A stretch of 61,750 bases of DNA, taken from contig JAGHUI010000097.1 in assembly GCA_018064885.1 (NCBI GenBank), forward strand, positions 1 through 61,750. Reading direction: 5' to 3'. Origin of the DNA: Candidatus Minthosoma equi. GTDB taxonomy: Bacteria; Bacteroidota; Bacteroidia; Bacteroidales; Bacteroidaceae. Position numbers and translations under genes: made by a program. Of this stretch, positions 44,925-58,001 are shown piece after piece (position 1 is the first letter of the stretch; the number at the start of each line of letters is the position of its first letter). The notes under the pieces were generated by a model, which worked only from the letters and a program-made list of their open reading frames with translations, ran no database searches and was not told where the DNA came from.

Positions 44925-47516
44925 CTATAAAGTGTTGAGCAATCCCTCAAGCGTAAGCATATCCTTGATGAGCACCTCTCGTGGCTTTGCACCAATCTGA
45001 GGTCCTACAACTCCCATCTTCTCAAGCTGATCCATAATCTTGCCTGCTCGGTTGTAGCCGATGGAGAAGTTACGCTGAATCATTGAAGTTGAACCGCTCT
45101 GGTTGCTCACCACAAACTTTGCCACATCAGAGAACATCGGGTCAAGATGATTCCTATCCACTGTACCCATGTCTACTCCACTATCCACATTGGGATCTGC
45201 GACTTCTGGCAAATACATTGGATGAAGGAACGCCTGCTGAGTAGCAATGAAGTGGCAAATATCATTAACCTCAGGAGTATCGACGAATGCACACTGAACA
45301 CGCACAGGTTCGCCTCCGCCAAGATAAAGCATATCACCCTTTCCTATGAGTTGATTAGCACCTGGACGGTCAAGAATGACACGGGAGTCCATCATTGAGC
45401 TCACCTTAAACGCAATACGCGTTGGGAAGTTCGTCTTGATTGCACCGCTGATGATGCTTGCCTGAGGACGTTGAGTTGCAATAATCATGTGGATACCTAC
45501 AGCACGAGCCAGCTGGGCAATACGGCATATTGGAAGCTCCACCTCCTTGCCTGCAGTCATGATAAGGTCACCGAACTCATCGACAATCACAACGATATAA
45601 GGCATGAACTCATGACCATTCTCTGGGTTAAGATGACGGCTCTTGAACTTCTCATTGTATTCCTTGATGTTTCTCACATGAGCCTTCTTCAGCAAATCAT
45701 AGCGGCTATCCATGAGAGCACAGAGAGAGTTGAGAGTCTTCACAACCTTTTGAACATCAGTAATGATACAATCTTCTTCTTCCTCAAGACGAGCGAGGAA
45801 ATGATTTTCTATAGGAGAATAGATGCTGAACTCCACCTTCTTTGGATCAACCATCACAATCTTAAGTTCTGACGGATGCTTCTTGTAGAGGAGAGATGTG
45901 ACAATAGCATTAAGACCTACAGACTTACCCTGACCTGTAGCACCAGCAACAAGCAGGTGAGGAGCCTTGGCAAGGTCGAACATGAACACATCGTTAGAGA
46001 TTGTCTTACCAATTACACAAGGCAATTCCATCGTGCTCTCCTGATAAACCTTACTGTTGATTACGCTCTCCATAGAGACAATGCACTTCTTCTTGTTCGG
46101 AACCTCAATACCGATAGTTCCCTTTCCAGGAATTGGCGCAATGATACGAATACCTTCTGCTGCAAGGCTGAGGGCTATATCATTCTCCAAACCACGAATC
46201 TTACTGATACGGGTTCCCTCTGCAGGCACAATCTCATAAAGCGTGATGGTAGGACCGATAGTAGCTTTGATGCTTGAGATCTCCACTCCGAAGCTCTTCA
46301 GCACATGAATGATTCTGTCCTTGTTGGCATTCTGCTCAATCATATCAATCTGAGGTCCCTGATTATCCGCCTTCCTCAAAAGGCTTAATGTAGGATATTT
46401 GTAGAACTCAAGATCAAGCTTTGGATCGTAAGGAGTGTTGATGTCACCACGCTCGAACTTACCGCTACCCTTTTCTGTTTCCTTGGTTTCAATGGCCATT
46501 TCCGTCTCGCCAATGCCTTCGTCTTTCTTGTCCTCTTCTTCATCATCTTCTGCATCATTGACATCGTCAGTAAAATTCAGTTCTGTCTGAATTTCCATAG
46601 TTTCACCATCATTGTCATTGCTCTGCACTTCATCTATTTCTCCATTATTTTCAGAGTCAAGATTATCGAAGTTCAAAACAGTTGGAGAAGTCACATCTGG
46701 AGCAATCTCATTGGTGCCTTCTACATCAAATTCAATAGGATCTGCGTCATTCTCTGGTGTTTCATCACCCTCATTGTTGCCATCATTATCGGTCTCATCC
46801 TCATCTTCACCCTCTTCTTCATCCAAGAATTTCTTAGTGGAACGGCTAGCAAGCCATTCTCTCACATGTTTCATGCGAACAGCATCACGAATCCATTCAA
46901 TTGTTTTGGTACTCAAATAAATAAGATAGCCAACAGCATATATGACAAGCACAGCAAGAAGTCCCGGTGTGCCTATTGTCTTTGTGAGAATGCTAACCAC
47001 ATTTATTCCATGATTACCTCCCAGCTTGATGAACGAAGATTCAAAATATGGGAAAAGGTAGCCGAAAGTAGCAAAGAACACGCTCACCCAAACCATCAAG
47101 AGGGTGAACAAAATAAACTTACGTACAAGAGTAAACTTGAAAATACGCATCATTCTCATTCCCAGAATGACAAGATATGGAGGAATGATGAAAGATGCAA
47201 GCCCAAAAAGGTCGTTAAGGAAGAAATAAGCCACGATAGCACCCAATGAACCGCAGACATTCTTGTACTGCATTTTCTCATTGAGAGGATCAGCACTCTG
47301 CTCAAGAAGGCTGAAGTCTGCGTCACCTGTGATAAGATAGGAAACGAAGGCTACCATCATAAAGAGAGCAAAAATGACAACAAAGAAACCGATGCAGAAT
47401 GACACCAGTTCCCATTTGCCAAAACCGCTAAAGAAATCCTCCGTCGTCAACCTATCGTTATCTTTGGATGATGTTTTTCCTTTTTTACCTGTTATCTTTT
47501 TCTTGGTTGTAGCCAT
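44925..47516 (-). CDS. ftsK: DNA translocase FtsK
   Basis: An 863-residue DNA pump that moves chromosome ends through the division septum. From the ATG at 47516 it starts MATTKKKITGKKGKTSSK. Four or five N-terminal membrane segments (about 30-200) precede an acidic Asp/Glu-rich linker (about 225-345), shorter than in E. coli. The motor follows, with Walker A VAGATGQGKSVGLNA, Walker B IVVIVDEFGDLIM and IIATQRPQASIISG. The C-terminal gamma domain (GYNRAGKIMDQLEKMGVVGP) would read polarity signals. A TTG five codons upstream is possible but less likely. Confidence 0.95.
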   Translation of the reverse strand: MATTKKKITGKKGKTSSKDNDRLTTEDFFSGFGKWELVSFCIGFFVVIFALFMMVAFVSYLITGDADFSLLEQSADPLNEKMQYKNVCGSLGAIVAYFFLNDLFGLASFIIPPYLVILGMRMMRIFKFTLVRKFILFTLLMVWVSVFFATFGYLFPYFESSFIKLGGNHGINVVSILTKTIGTPGLLAVLVIYAVGYLIYLSTKTIEWIRDAVRMKHVREWLASRSTKKFLDEEEGEDEDETDNDGNNEGDETPENDADPIEFDVEGTNEIAPDVTSPTVLNFDNLDSENNGEIDEVQSNDNDGETMEIQTELNFTDDVNDAEDDEEEDKKDEGIGETEMAIETKETEKGSGKFERGDINTPYDPKLDLEFYKYPTLSLLRKADNQGPQIDMIEQNANKDRIIHVLKSFGVEISSIKATIGPTITLYEIVPAEGTRISKIRGLENDIALSLAAEGIRIIAPIPGKGTIGIEVPNKKKCIVSMESVINSKVYQESTMELPCVIGKTISNDVFMFDLAKAPHLLVAGATGQGKSVGLNAIVTSLLYKKHPSELKIVMVDPKKVEFSIYSPIENHFLARLEEEEDCIITDVQKVVKTLNSLCALMDSRYDLLKKAHVRNIKEYNEKFKSRHLNPENGHEFMPYIVVIVDEFGDLIMTAGKEVELPICRIAQLARAVGIHMIIATQRPQASIISGAIKTNFPTRIAFKVSSMMDSRVILDRPGANQLIGKGDMLYLGGGEPVRVQCAFVDTPEVNDICHFIATQQAFLHPMYLPEVADPNVDSGVDMGTVDRNHLDPMFSDVAKFVVSNQSGSTSMIQRNFSIGYNRAGKIMDQLEKMGVVGPQIGAKPREVLIKDMLTLEGLLNTL

Positions 47517-47549
47517 TTGGTTGTTACTCAAATATCAATTAGAATGTTG

Positions 47550-47580
47550 CAAAGTTACAAACATTCTTTGAAACACACAA
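47550..47580 (-). promoter_or_regulatory. ftsK promoter
   Basis: On the minus strand TTG (47578-47580), 20 bases, TAACTTTG (47550-47557). It lies 33 bases before the ATG. Confidence 0.65.
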
Positions 47581-47608
47581 TAATTAAATAGAGATTTTAA
47601 TCAATTCT

Positions 47609-48895
47609 CTACTTATATTTATCCAAAGCCTTCAGACTTTTCCCTCTGTTAAGCTTGAAATAAAGTTCACGAAGTTCCAGAAGCCACAGTTCCGTATGCT
47701 GCTCGTCAAACTTTTTTGATTGTTCAAATGCATCGCACGACTTCTTATACAATTCCGTAATTTCAGCCTTTTCCTCAGCATAAGCAGGATGAGTTATCGG
47801 AAGGTTGAAATTGCGGTATTTCTCATGAGCATCATGAAGATAGATATTGCCAATAGCAGAAAACGACTCAGCATCGTCAGCCTTTATTTCAACACATTTC
47901 TCAAAAGAAACCAAGGCATCCTTATACTTGCCAAGAAGCATCTGCTCCTTTCCGCACATGAACCAATAGTCACGATTGCCAGGATTCTTCTCCGTCATCT
48001 TCTGCACAGTAGCGAGAGCTTTCTCGAAATCGCCGCGATCGTTATAGTACTTAGTCAAGGTGACAAAGAAATACTCCGTTTCAGGATAGAGGAAAAAGCC
48101 ATTCTCAAGCAAATTAACCATTTCTGTCGTATCTTTCATCTCAGCAGCAGCCTTACTGCCAAGTTCCAAGAACTGACATTCCTTATCCTTATCGTTCAAG
48201 CTTTCAGGAAGATGAGCCATAACTCCCTTATAATTGCTTGAACCGTACGCACTCAGCACAGCAAGAACAGAAGCTTCTGTCAAATCATCAGGATCATCAA
48301 CCTTCACCTCGCCATTCTTATCTTTGAAGACAGGCGCAGTTTTCGTATTGACATACAGATCAATATATTGGTACGCCTTGGCGTATTCCTTCTTTCTGTA
48401 AAAGTATTTGCCCGCAGCATAGATGCTCTTTCTGTAAGGCATCATAATGCCAGCAACCGATGTTCCGTATTTATTCTCTGCCTTTTTTCCTTCAGCAACT
48501 TTTTCTTGATTAGCAGCACGTTCCACGGTATCGCACTTCAATCCTGTCTGATAAAGTTCATACATGTAATTGAAGTACTTGACAGTATCAGGATTCTGCT
48601 TCAAGTAAATCTTTTTATTCTCAGCAGCAACAAGCCCATTCAACGCATCAACCTTGAATTTATACAATTGTGGGTCTTTTCTTGCCACATCAAACTTCTT
48701 CATCGCCCCATCCATTTCATCCTTAGCCTTCGCAAAGTTAGAAGCTTTCATATAGCCCCTGTAGTTCTTCACCACACTGCCCTTCTTGAAAGGCTCTGCA
48801 ACCTTCTTGCCATCATCACCCTTCTTCTGAGCAAAAGCAACATAAGAGAATGCAATCAGCAAAAACAAGAAGCTATATAATGTTTTCTTATTCAT
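47609..48895 (-). CDS. Periplasmic TPR-repeat protein
   Basis: A 428-residue protein with a signal peptide (MNKKTLYSFLFLLIAFSYVAFA) followed by helical repeats throughout. TPR-like units are clearest at about 245-400 (GDFEKALATVQKMTEKNPGN, GKYKDALVSFEKCVEIKADD). A Lys-rich stretch follows the signal peptide. It probably scaffolds an envelope complex, but no partner is visible. It lies alone between ftsK and the glycogen genes. Confidence 0.8.
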   Translation of the reverse strand: MNKKTLYSFLFLLIAFSYVAFAQKKGDDGKKVAEPFKKGSVVKNYRGYMKASNFAKAKDEMDGAMKKFDVARKDPQLYKFKVDALNGLVAAENKKIYLKQNPDTVKYFNYMYELYQTGLKCDTVERAANQEKVAEGKKAENKYGTSVAGIMMPYRKSIYAAGKYFYRKKEYAKAYQYIDLYVNTKTAPVFKDKNGEVKVDDPDDLTEASVLAVLSAYGSSNYKGVMAHLPESLNDKDKECQFLELGSKAAAEMKDTTEMVNLLENGFFLYPETEYFFVTLTKYYNDRGDFEKALATVQKMTEKNPGNRDYWFMCGKEQMLLGKYKDALVSFEKCVEIKADDAESFSAIGNIYLHDAHEKYRNFNLPITHPAYAEEKAEITELYKKSCDAFEQSKKFDEQHTELWLLELRELYFKLNRGKSLKALDKYK

Positions 48896-48964
48896 CTACA
48901 ATCACATACAGAGACACTTTGTCTCATAATTTGTGGGATAAACTCCCAAATAACAAAAAACCTA

Positions 48965-49000
48965 AAATGCACCATCCCCTTGTTCAGAGATGGCGCATTT
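48965..49000 (-). terminator. Terminator after glycogen phosphorylase gene
   Basis: AAATGC and CCATC (48965-48976) pair with GATGG and GCATTT (48989-49000) with one mismatch. On the minus strand the stem is followed by TTAGGTTTTTTG. Confidence 0.65.
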
Positions 49001-49090
49001 GTATATATAAGTAATGTATAAACCCATAGATAAAGCCGAAGCTATTAAGCCAAAGCCAATCATAGGATTCAAACTATGCTAATCTGCAGA

Positions 49091-51658
49091 TTAGTTGAAC
49101 CACTTAACGTAGCAGAAGTCCTGACGGTGTGGAAGATCAGCATTCTTTGGATACATACGGTAAGCAACCTTGAAGCTGCCAGCAGTAGGCATTACGTGAG
49201 TACCCTCGAATGTGTAGAGGTTGCCCTCACGCTTAGTTACCTCGAGTGGCTCAACCTTGTTGATGTGCTCACGACCGTCCTCATCCTTGAAGATAGTAAC
49301 GAGTTCGAAGCCAACAGCATCATCGAGACCCTGCTCATCGATAACATACTTAACGTGGTAAGTCTTACCAGAAAGAACGTCACCCTTAACCATGTCTTCT
49401 TCCTTCTCGCAAGAAACAACCTTAATGTCATTCCAGCGTGAAGCAACGAGTTCCTTCCATGCTGCGATGTCCTTAGCCTTCTTGTAGTTGTTAGCGAAGA
49501 GATCCTGACGACGCTCTGCGAGTGGGCAATAGAACTTAGTGAAGTAGTCATCGAGCTGACGCTTCATAGTGTAGTGAGGAGCAATCTGAGCAATTGAGTT
49601 CTTCACTGTGCGAATCCAGCCCTCGCTGTAGCCCTTAGAGTTGCGAGCGTAGTAAAGTGGGAGGATTTCATTCTCAAGGAGTGAATAGATAGTAGCAGCA
49701 TCGAGCTGATCCTGCTGATCCTGGTTCTGGAATGTGCGCTTCTCTGTGAGAGCCCAACCAGCACCCTCGCGGTAGCCCTCAAGCCACCAGCCGTCAAGAA
49801 CAGAGAGGTTTACAACACCGTTCATGAGAGCCTTCTCACCAGATGTACCAGAAGCCTCGAGTGGACGAGTTGGAGTGTTCATCCAGATATCAACACCAGT
49901 AACGAGACGGCGGGCAAGCTTCATATCGTAGTTCTCAAGGAAGATGATCTTGCCAAGGAACTCAGGACGACGGCTAATCTCATAAATCTTCTTGATGAGA
50001 CCCTGACCTGCACCATCGGCTGGGTGAGCCTTACCTGCGAAGAGGAACTGGATTGGGTAATTAGGGTTGTTAACGATCTTAGCAAGACGATCGAGGTCAG
50101 AGAAGAGAAGGTGAGCACGCTTGTATGTAGCGAAACGACGTGCGAAACCGATAGTGAGAGCATTTGGATTGATCTTCTCAACGATAGAAACGATGCGAGA
50201 AGGATCACCCTGATGCTTGAGCCAGTCAGCCTTGAACTCCTTCTTGATATAATCGAAGAGCTTAGCCTTGAGCTGGAGACGAGTGTTCCAAACTTCCTCA
50301 TCTGGCACATTATAGATAGATTCCCAAATCTTCTGGTTGCTCTGGTCTGCAAGGTGCTTCTTGTCAAAGTACTTAGCGTAAACACCTTTCCACTCAGATG
50401 CTGTCCATGTTGGCATGTGAACACCGTTAGTTACATAACCTACATTGTCAAGCTCCTCTGGGAAGTAACCCTTCCAGATACCATTGAACATATCCTTAGA
50501 AACCTTGCCGTGGAGCCAGCTTACGCCGTTAACCCATGAACAAGTGTTACATGCGAATGTTGACATACAGAAACGCTCGCCCTTATCGTCAGGGTTTACG
50601 CGACCCATGCCGATGAACTCATCCCAGCTGATGCCAAGCTTAGCAGGATATTGACCCATGTACTTGCCGAAGAGACCCTCGTCGAAGTAGTCGTGACCTG
50701 CTGGCACTGGAGTGTGAACAGTATAGAGAGAAGAAGTACGAACAACTTCAAGAGCCTCGTTGAATGTCATGCCGCTCTCAACGTAGTCAACAAGACGCTG
50801 TACGTTTGCGAGTGCTGCGTGACCCTCGTTACAGTGGATGATATCCTTGTTGATGCCAAGCTTCTTGAGAAGAAGAACACCACCGATACCGAGGAGGATC
50901 TCCTGCTTGATACGGTTCTCCCAGTCACCTCCGTAGAGAGCGTGAGTGATAGAACGGTCGTACTCAGAGTTCATGTCGTTGTCTGTGTCGAGGAGGTAAA
51001 GCTTAACACGACCAACATTTACGCGCCATACGAGAGCGTGTACAGTATAGTTGTTGTAAGGAACATCAACTACAACCTGATTGCCATTCTCGTCAAGCTC
51101 GCGCTCGATTGGAAGAGTTGGGAATACCTGAGCCTCGTAGTTAGCAACCTGCTGACCCTCCATAGAAAGAGTCTGAGTGAAGTAACCGAAACGATAGAGG
51201 AAACCTACAGCACAGAAATCAATGTTAGAGTCAGAAGCCTCCTTAACATAGTCACCAGCGAGGATTCCGAGACCGCCAGAATAGATCTTGAGCACGTGGC
51301 TGAGACCGTATTCCATACAGAGGTATGCTACAGATGGACGCTTGCTGTCTGGCTTAACATCCATATAAGCGCGGAACTCCTTATAGATCTTGTTTACTTT
51401 CGCAACAATCTTCTCGTCAGCTGCAAGAGCCTGGAGCTTGTCGTGATTCATGCGACCGAGGAAGAGCACTGGGTTCTGCTGTACATCATGCCAGAGCTGT
51501 GGGTCCATTTCGTTGAAAAGATGACCAACTTCGTTGTTCCAAGTCCACCACATGTTGTGAGCGATCTCGTTGAGAGGCTCGAATGCAGCAGGAACAGATG
51601 ATCTTACGCTGATTTCACGCCAGTTTGGAGTGTTAGCGTTGCTTGCCTGAATTCTCAT
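49091..51658 (-). CDS. Alpha-glucan (glycogen) phosphorylase
   Basis: An 855-residue PLP enzyme of family GT35 that releases glucose 1-phosphate from glycogen. Landmarks are [27 protein letters not shown], the PLP site [14 protein letters not shown] (Met replaced by Glu next to the usual position) and [10 protein letters not shown]. The N-terminal part (APLN-like [16 protein letters not shown]) fits the Thermotoga-like short phosphorylases. The gene is 25 bases after the glycogen synthase gene, so both enzymes of glycogen turnover form one operon. MalQ at 3.7-6.4 kb would work with it. Confidence 0.93.
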   Translation of the reverse strand: MRIQASNANTPNWREISVRSSVPAAFEPLNEIAHNMWWTWNNEVGHLFNEMDPQLWHDVQQNPVLFLGRMNHDKLQALAADEKIVAKVNKIYKEFRAYMDVKPDSKRPSVAYLCMEYGLSHVLKIYSGGLGILAGDYVKEASDSNIDFCAVGFLYRFGYFTQTLSMEGQQVANYEAQVFPTLPIERELDENGNQVVVDVPYNNYTVHALVWRVNVGRVKLYLLDTDNDMNSEYDRSITHALYGGDWENRIKQEILLGIGGVLLLKKLGINKDIIHCNEGHAALANVQRLVDYVESGMTFNEALEVVRTSSLYTVHTPVPAGHDYFDEGLFGKYMGQYPAKLGISWDEFIGMGRVNPDDKGERFCMSTFACNTCSWVNGVSWLHGKVSKDMFNGIWKGYFPEELDNVGYVTNGVHMPTWTASEWKGVYAKYFDKKHLADQSNQKIWESIYNVPDEEVWNTRLQLKAKLFDYIKKEFKADWLKHQGDPSRIVSIVEKINPNALTIGFARRFATYKRAHLLFSDLDRLAKIVNNPNYPIQFLFAGKAHPADGAGQGLIKKIYEISRRPEFLGKIIFLENYDMKLARRLVTGVDIWMNTPTRPLEASGTSGEKALMNGVVNLSVLDGWWLEGYREGAGWALTEKRTFQNQDQQDQLDAATIYSLLENEILPLYYARNSKGYSEGWIRTVKNSIAQIAPHYTMKRQLDDYFTKFYCPLAERRQDLFANNYKKAKDIAAWKELVASRWNDIKVVSCEKEEDMVKGDVLSGKTYHVKYVIDEQGLDDAVGFELVTIFKDEDGREHINKVEPLEVTKREGNLYTFEGTHVMPTAGSFKVAYRMYPKNADLPHRQDFCYVKWFN

Positions 51659-51683
51659 AATTTTTTTATTTATTGAATTTGGG

Positions 51684-53357
51684 TTATTTTGTTCTGATAT
51701 CTCTATTCTTCAAAGCCTTGTCATAAGCTTCGTAGTAGTATGCGATGAAATGCTTCCAAAGAGCCTTTTCAGCCACCTTCTCAGCATTCTTTCTTGCAGC
51801 GCTTACCTGCTTCTTGTCCATCTGAGAGAACTTGAGGATAGTGTCGCGAATTGTGTCGCTAACCTCATCGAAGTTGTAGTCGCTGCGGTGAATAGTCTTC
51901 ACGCCGTCCTCAATCTCGCTCTCAGCACCCTTTAAGCTGTTAGCCCAGAGACCGAAACCAGCAAGGTCGGTAGTGATGCAAGGCACATGGAATGCCACAG
52001 ACTCAGTAGGAGTGTAGCCCCATGGCTCATAGTATGATGGGAATACGGTAAGGTCGTTGCCAATGAGGAGGTCATAATAGTGCTTGTTGAAGATGCCGTC
52101 AGCACCATCAAGGTAGCAAGGCACGAATATTACCTTAACCTTATCCTCAGGGCGGTTGTGCATATCGAGCCAGTTCATCTGACCAAGAACCTTATCATTG
52201 TCCTGTTCATTAAGTACGTGAGTGATGCGTGGATCGCCAACAGAACCCTCCTGAGCCTTCTTGCTCTTGAGAGCAGCCTTAAGATCCTCGCGCGCCTCCT
52301 TCATCCATGCAGGAACCATGACGAACGCTAGCACGTTCTTTTCCAAACGGTTGTCCCAGCGGAGACGGTTGAGAGCATCCACATACACGTTGATACCCTT
52401 GTTCTGGTACTCATAGCGACCGCCTGTGCTCACGATGATAGTATCATCATCAAGCTCTGTGCCCATGAGTGTGTTAGCAACCTTGAGAAGAGTCTTTCTT
52501 GCCTCCTTGCGAGCCTCGTTGAACTTAGCAGCAGGAGTAGGAACAAAGGCATTCTCAAAACCGTTAAGGAGAATGGAATCTGGAGTCTTATCCAACAATG
52601 CAGCACATTCAGCGCCTGTGATGTCCGACACTGTTGAGAAACAGTCAACGTTCCATGCTGCCTTCTTCTCCACCGAGTGCTTAGCCTCAACATTCAGCTC
52701 AGCAGCCATCTGGTCGCCGTTATACTGAGTGAGGTAATCGTAGAGAGGTTTGCCATTGCCAGCGATGGAACGTCCTATAGTAGTCGCATGAGTGGTGAAA
52801 ATAGTCGCCACCTCAGGCGCGTATTTCTTTACATATAAAGCAGCGAGACAAGTCTGCCACTCGTGAGCCTGGAAAACGACGTTGTCCTCCTTTGTAAGAC
52901 CGAAGAACTTGTAGTAGCTCTCAACCACCTTGCCTGCAGCCCACGAGAACATGAGGCTCTCGTCATAGTCGCCGTAAGCATGAAGTGAATCAACCTGATA
53001 GTTTTCCCATGCCCAAGCGAAGATCTCGTTACGCTTCTCGAAGAAAGGCTTGAAATCCACAAGGATAGCGATAGGCTCGCCTGGAATCTGCCAGCGACCG
53101 ATGCGGAAATTCACGCCATCATACTCAGCAGCGCTCTTTCTCCATTTTGCGAGCAAAGTCTTGTTTTCCTTGAAAAGCGGGTTCTTCTTGTCCTGCCAGA
53201 AATCAGGTCCTATGAAGAACACCTTATCATTGAGCTTGTCCTGAAGAGTCTTCGCACGTGTAGAAAGTACAGTATAGATACCGCCCACCTTGTTGCAAAC
53301 CTCCCAGCTTGACTCAAAAATATAATGAGGATCCTGAATTTGAATCTTTTTAGCCAT
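51684..53357 (-). CDS. Glycogen synthase (GT3-like)
   Basis: A 557-residue glycosyltransferase that extends alpha-1,4-glucan. The N-terminal [23 protein letters not shown] and [15 protein letters not shown], and the C-terminal [17 protein letters not shown] with the E-x7-E pattern, resemble the animal/fungal GT3 synthase used by Bacteroidetes rather than bacterial GlgA. The donor is presumably UDP-glucose or ADP-glucose; the sequence does not decide. It is the first gene of the glycogen operon. A -7 box TAACTTTG lies at 53433-53440. Confidence 0.92.
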   Translation of the reverse strand: MAKKIQIQDPHYIFESSWEVCNKVGGIYTVLSTRAKTLQDKLNDKVFFIGPDFWQDKKNPLFKENKTLLAKWRKSAAEYDGVNFRIGRWQIPGEPIAILVDFKPFFEKRNEIFAWAWENYQVDSLHAYGDYDESLMFSWAAGKVVESYYKFFGLTKEDNVVFQAHEWQTCLAALYVKKYAPEVATIFTTHATTIGRSIAGNGKPLYDYLTQYNGDQMAAELNVEAKHSVEKKAAWNVDCFSTVSDITGAECAALLDKTPDSILLNGFENAFVPTPAAKFNEARKEARKTLLKVANTLMGTELDDDTIIVSTGGRYEYQNKGINVYVDALNRLRWDNRLEKNVLAFVMVPAWMKEAREDLKAALKSKKAQEGSVGDPRITHVLNEQDNDKVLGQMNWLDMHNRPEDKVKVIFVPCYLDGADGIFNKHYYDLLIGNDLTVFPSYYEPWGYTPTESVAFHVPCITTDLAGFGLWANSLKGAESEIEDGVKTIHRSDYNFDEVSDTIRDTILKFSQMDKKQVSAARKNAEKVAEKALWKHFIAYYYEAYDKALKNRDIRTK

Positions 53358-53432
53358 AGAAAATTGTGTGTGTGAGAATAAATTCCCTTTTTACCTTTAA
53401 AGTATATTTACCTATCTTTTCGTTTTCGGCTG

Positions 53433-53440
53433 CAAAGTTA
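53433..53440 (-). promoter_or_regulatory. Glycogen operon promoter -7 box
   Basis: TAACTTTG on the minus strand fits TAnnTTTG. The nearest TTTG is 24 bases upstream, so the -33 is poor. Confidence 0.45.
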
Positions 53441-53542
53441 TGCATTTTAAACTTAATTAAGAAACAAAGCAACGACATTTTGCACATTTTCAAGTAAAAA
53501 TGAACAATACGCGCCATTTTGCAAACTCGTGATAGCACTTTT

Positions 53543-55579
<2,037 letters not shown>

Positions 55580-55582
55580 CTA

Positions 55583-55614
55583 CAAAGATACACTTTTTTT
55601 TTCTTTCTGCCAAA
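55583..55614 (-). promoter_or_regulatory. ligA promoter
   Basis: On the minus strand TTTG (55611-55614), 20 bases, TATCTTTG (55583-55590): an exact consensus fit about 30 bases before the ATG. Confidence 0.75.
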
Positions 55615-55705
55615 GAGACGCTGATAATTTTCCCTTATCCACAGCTTATTTATTTTAATGTGCAGCCATTTTCATTCCTCCATCACAAAAAAAGGAACAG
55701 AAACT

Positions 55706-55736
55706 TTTGACAAGGAAAGAAAAAACAGTACCTTTG
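55706..55736 (+). promoter_or_regulatory. Promoter of the thioredoxin-like gene
   Basis: TTTG (55706-55709), 19 bases, TACCTTTG (55729-55736), 36 bases before the ATG. Confidence 0.7.
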
Positions 55737-55771
55737 CACATTCAGATCCATAAAAAACAAAAGAATCACAA

Positions 55772-57148
55772 ATGAAACTCATTCTATCTCTGCTCACATT
55801 CATGCTTGCCCTGCCTTATGCTTTCAGCCAGGCGACAGCACCAGATCTTGAAGTCGTATTGGCAGACAAAGCGTTGCAGGGAAAATGCACCATAGTAGGC
55901 CTCGACCGCCGCGCCGACGGCAACATGAACATCATCCGCCCAAGCTTCCACGACGGAGTATTCAAGCTTGACGACCCACTCGGCGAAGGCATCAAGAAAT
56001 ACTTTGTATGCATTGACCAAGACTATTGGGAAGTATATCTCAAAGAGGGCGAGACACTCACCTTCACCGTCACACCGCAAGCAGCAGGAAAGCCAAAAGT
56101 GTCATACAAAGGCACGCTTGCAGCAGGATGCGTCATGAACGACTCCATCCGCTCATACTACAGCTACCCAAAGTATTTCTCCCTCACAGGCGACCGCAGC
56201 GTAGCACTCCAGGACAACGAGCAGAAATGCAAGAACCTCGACAAATACTACGCCCTACTCCAGAAGATGGCAAAGAAAGTCAAGCCACAGGAATTCAAGG
56301 AACAGCTCGAATTCTCCAGCTGCTGTGAATACCTGCGCTACAAGGTGGCGCTCCTCAGCGCACGTCTTCGCAACGAGGGCAAGGACGTCACCCAGGACAA
56401 AGAGTTCCAAGACCTTCTCTCCTGGATCGACATTAACGACAGCCGCTACGAATCCTACAGCCTCATCTCCGCATACATCAAGGGCAAATGCAAGACAAGC
56501 ATGGACGACGACGTCATCCAGTTCTCCTACGAATTCCTCGATGCAACAAGCAAATACCTGACCGACCCGCAGGTGAAGCGAGATCTTGAAAGCCAGATAG
56601 CCGTTCTCGTATTCCAGAGCGCAACATTAGAAGAAAAAGAAGACTTCCTCAAGCACTTCGAGCAGACAGGCGACCAGCAGCTCGTGCAGTCATTGCGCAT
56701 ACAGCTCGAATCAGCCAAGAACACCGAAGCAGGCATGGACGCACCCGACAACGAATTTGAGGACAAGGACGGCAACATCCACAAATACAGCGACTACAAA
56801 GGCAAATACCTTTACGTCGATTTCTGGGCAACATGGTGCGCCCCATGCAAGGCAGAGATACCACATCTTGCAAAACTCGTAGAAAAATACAAAGACAGCG
56901 ACAAGATCGCCTTCATCAGCATCTCCATGGACGCCAACCGCAGCGCATGGGAGAAGATGATAGCCAAAGACAACCCATCATGGCCTCAATACATCTTCAA
57001 CGAGACCCAGAGCGCCCGCGCCTCCAAAGACTGGGGCATCAGCGGCATCCCACGCTTCATCATGATCTCCCCTAACGGCAAAATCTACTCATCCGATGCC
57101 CTCCGCCCAAGCGACCCTAATCTCATAAAGATTATCGACAGCCTGTGA
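55772..57148 (+). CDS. TlpA-like thioredoxin with DUF4369-like N-terminal domain
   Basis: A 458-residue exported protein. A signal peptide (MKLILSLLTFMLALPYAFS) leads into a beta-rich DUF4369-like domain (about 20-115), a helical middle (about 120-320), and a C-terminal thioredoxin fold with active site WATWCAPCKAE and cis-Pro GIPRFIMISPNGK. Such proteins reduce disulfides in the envelope, for example in cytochrome maturation or oxidative defence. It is a single-gene unit with its own promoter and a hairpin terminator. Confidence 0.88.
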   Translation: MKLILSLLTFMLALPYAFSQATAPDLEVVLADKALQGKCTIVGLDRRADGNMNIIRPSFHDGVFKLDDPLGEGIKKYFVCIDQDYWEVYLKEGETLTFTVTPQAAGKPKVSYKGTLAAGCVMNDSIRSYYSYPKYFSLTGDRSVALQDNEQKCKNLDKYYALLQKMAKKVKPQEFKEQLEFSSCCEYLRYKVALLSARLRNEGKDVTQDKEFQDLLSWIDINDSRYESYSLISAYIKGKCKTSMDDDVIQFSYEFLDATSKYLTDPQVKRDLESQIAVLVFQSATLEEKEDFLKHFEQTGDQQLVQSLRIQLESAKNTEAGMDAPDNEFEDKDGNIHKYSDYKGKYLYVDFWATWCAPCKAEIPHLAKLVEKYKDSDKIAFISISMDANRSAWEKMIAKDNPSWPQYIFNETQSARASKDWGISGIPRFIMISPNGKIYSSDALRPSDPNLIKIIDSL

Positions 57149-57191
57149 ATCCGACTGCTTGCGCTTACACTTGAAGAAAAGAAAAAAGAAA

Positions 57192-57223
57192 AGTTCCCAA
57201 AGACGTGGTTGTCTTTGGGAACT
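57192..57223. terminator. Bidirectional terminator between convergent genes
   Basis: AGTTCCCAAAGAC (57192-57204) and GTCTTTGGGAACT (57211-57223) form a 13-bp stem with a 6-base loop. The T tract is better on the minus strand (TTTTCTTTTTTC), serving the nitroreductase gene. A degenerate copy lies at about 58730-58760. Confidence 0.8.
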
Positions 57224-57276
57224 TTGTGTTATAGGTTTTGCAAAAGAGAGGAAACGCCCCTCTCCCCTTTGCAACC

Positions 57277-57792
57277 CTACATATAAGTCACCGTCTCGTT
57301 CAATGGCTTGCAGTCAGCATGAGTAGGCATAGGAGCTGCCCCCTCAGCAGCGAAACCCAGGTCAAGAATCATGAGAATCTCCTCATTCTCAGGAAGCCCC
57401 ATGTCAGCATGCAGCTTATCAGGATCGAAAAAATTCACCCAGCAGCTGTCCACCCCAGCATTCTTAGCAGCAAGCAGCATGTGAGTAGCCACGATCGACG
57501 CATCCTCTATGCCCGAGTTTCTCTTGTCGCCAGGATAAGTGAACACATTATTCTTATCATACGCCACCACCAGACAAGTAGGCGCACCATACCTGCAAGG
57601 TGTCTGACCATCAATCTTAGCCAGCGCCTCAGCACTCTGCATCACATAAACACGTTGCTCCTGCAAGTTCTTAGCAGTAGGCGCCACGCGTCCTGCCTCA
57701 AGAATCTCAGCAAGCTGCTCCTTGCTCACCTGCATCTCAGGATTGAATTTCTTGCACGAATATCGTGCCGTTGTAAGTTCAGTATATTCCAT
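57277..57792 (-). CDS. Nitroreductase family protein
   Basis: A 171-residue FMN-dependent oxidoreductase. ARYSCKKFNPEMQVSKEQL and AGRVAPTAKNLQEQRVYVM are the FMN-binding N-terminus, ASIVATHMLLAAKNAGVDSCW the central helix, and EEILMILDLGFAAEGAAP the NADPH/dimer segment. It would use NAD(P)H to reduce nitro compounds or quinones; the physiological substrate is unknown. It lies just left of the direct repeat that borders the toxin-antitoxin unit. Confidence 0.92.
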   Translation of the reverse strand: MEYTELTTARYSCKKFNPEMQVSKEQLAEILEAGRVAPTAKNLQEQRVYVMQSAEALAKIDGQTPCRYGAPTCLVVAYDKNNVFTYPGDKRNSGIEDASIVATHMLLAAKNAGVDSCWVNFFDPDKLHADMGLPENEEILMILDLGFAAEGAAPMPTHADCKPLNETVTYM

Positions 57793-57887
57793 ATCAAGTT
57801 AGTTTTTATTATGTATTCTTACTAATCGCTTGCAAAGTAACACATTTATTTTCAAATTTCCAAAGGAAAAGCAGACTTTTTGCTTTA

Positions 57888-57929
57888 TCCTCCATCAGAG
57901 TTCATCTGACCGCTATGCTTCCATTTGAA
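57888..57929 (+). repeat. Left 42-bp direct repeat flanking the toxin-antitoxin unit
   Basis: It is identical at 39 of 42 positions to 58672-58713; the last 30 bases (57900-57929) are a perfect copy beginning GTTCATCTGACC. The promoter of the antitoxin gene starts 16 bases to its right. Confidence 0.9.
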
Positions 57930-57945
57930 AAATTATGGCGAATAA

Positions 57946-57976
57946 TTTGTTGTTTGTGGAATAAGTTGTATATTTG
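57946..57976 (+). promoter_or_regulatory. Toxin-antitoxin promoter
   Basis: TTTG (57946-57949), 19 bases, TATATTTG (57969-57976). The antitoxin ATG is 25 bases downstream. Confidence 0.7.
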
Positions 57977-58001
57977 CACATGAAAATACTAAAAATAAAA
58001 T

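Noticed and set aside
50651-51601. 316-codon open frame on the plus strand
   Set aside because: It is antisense to the glycogen phosphorylase gene and reflects its codon bias.
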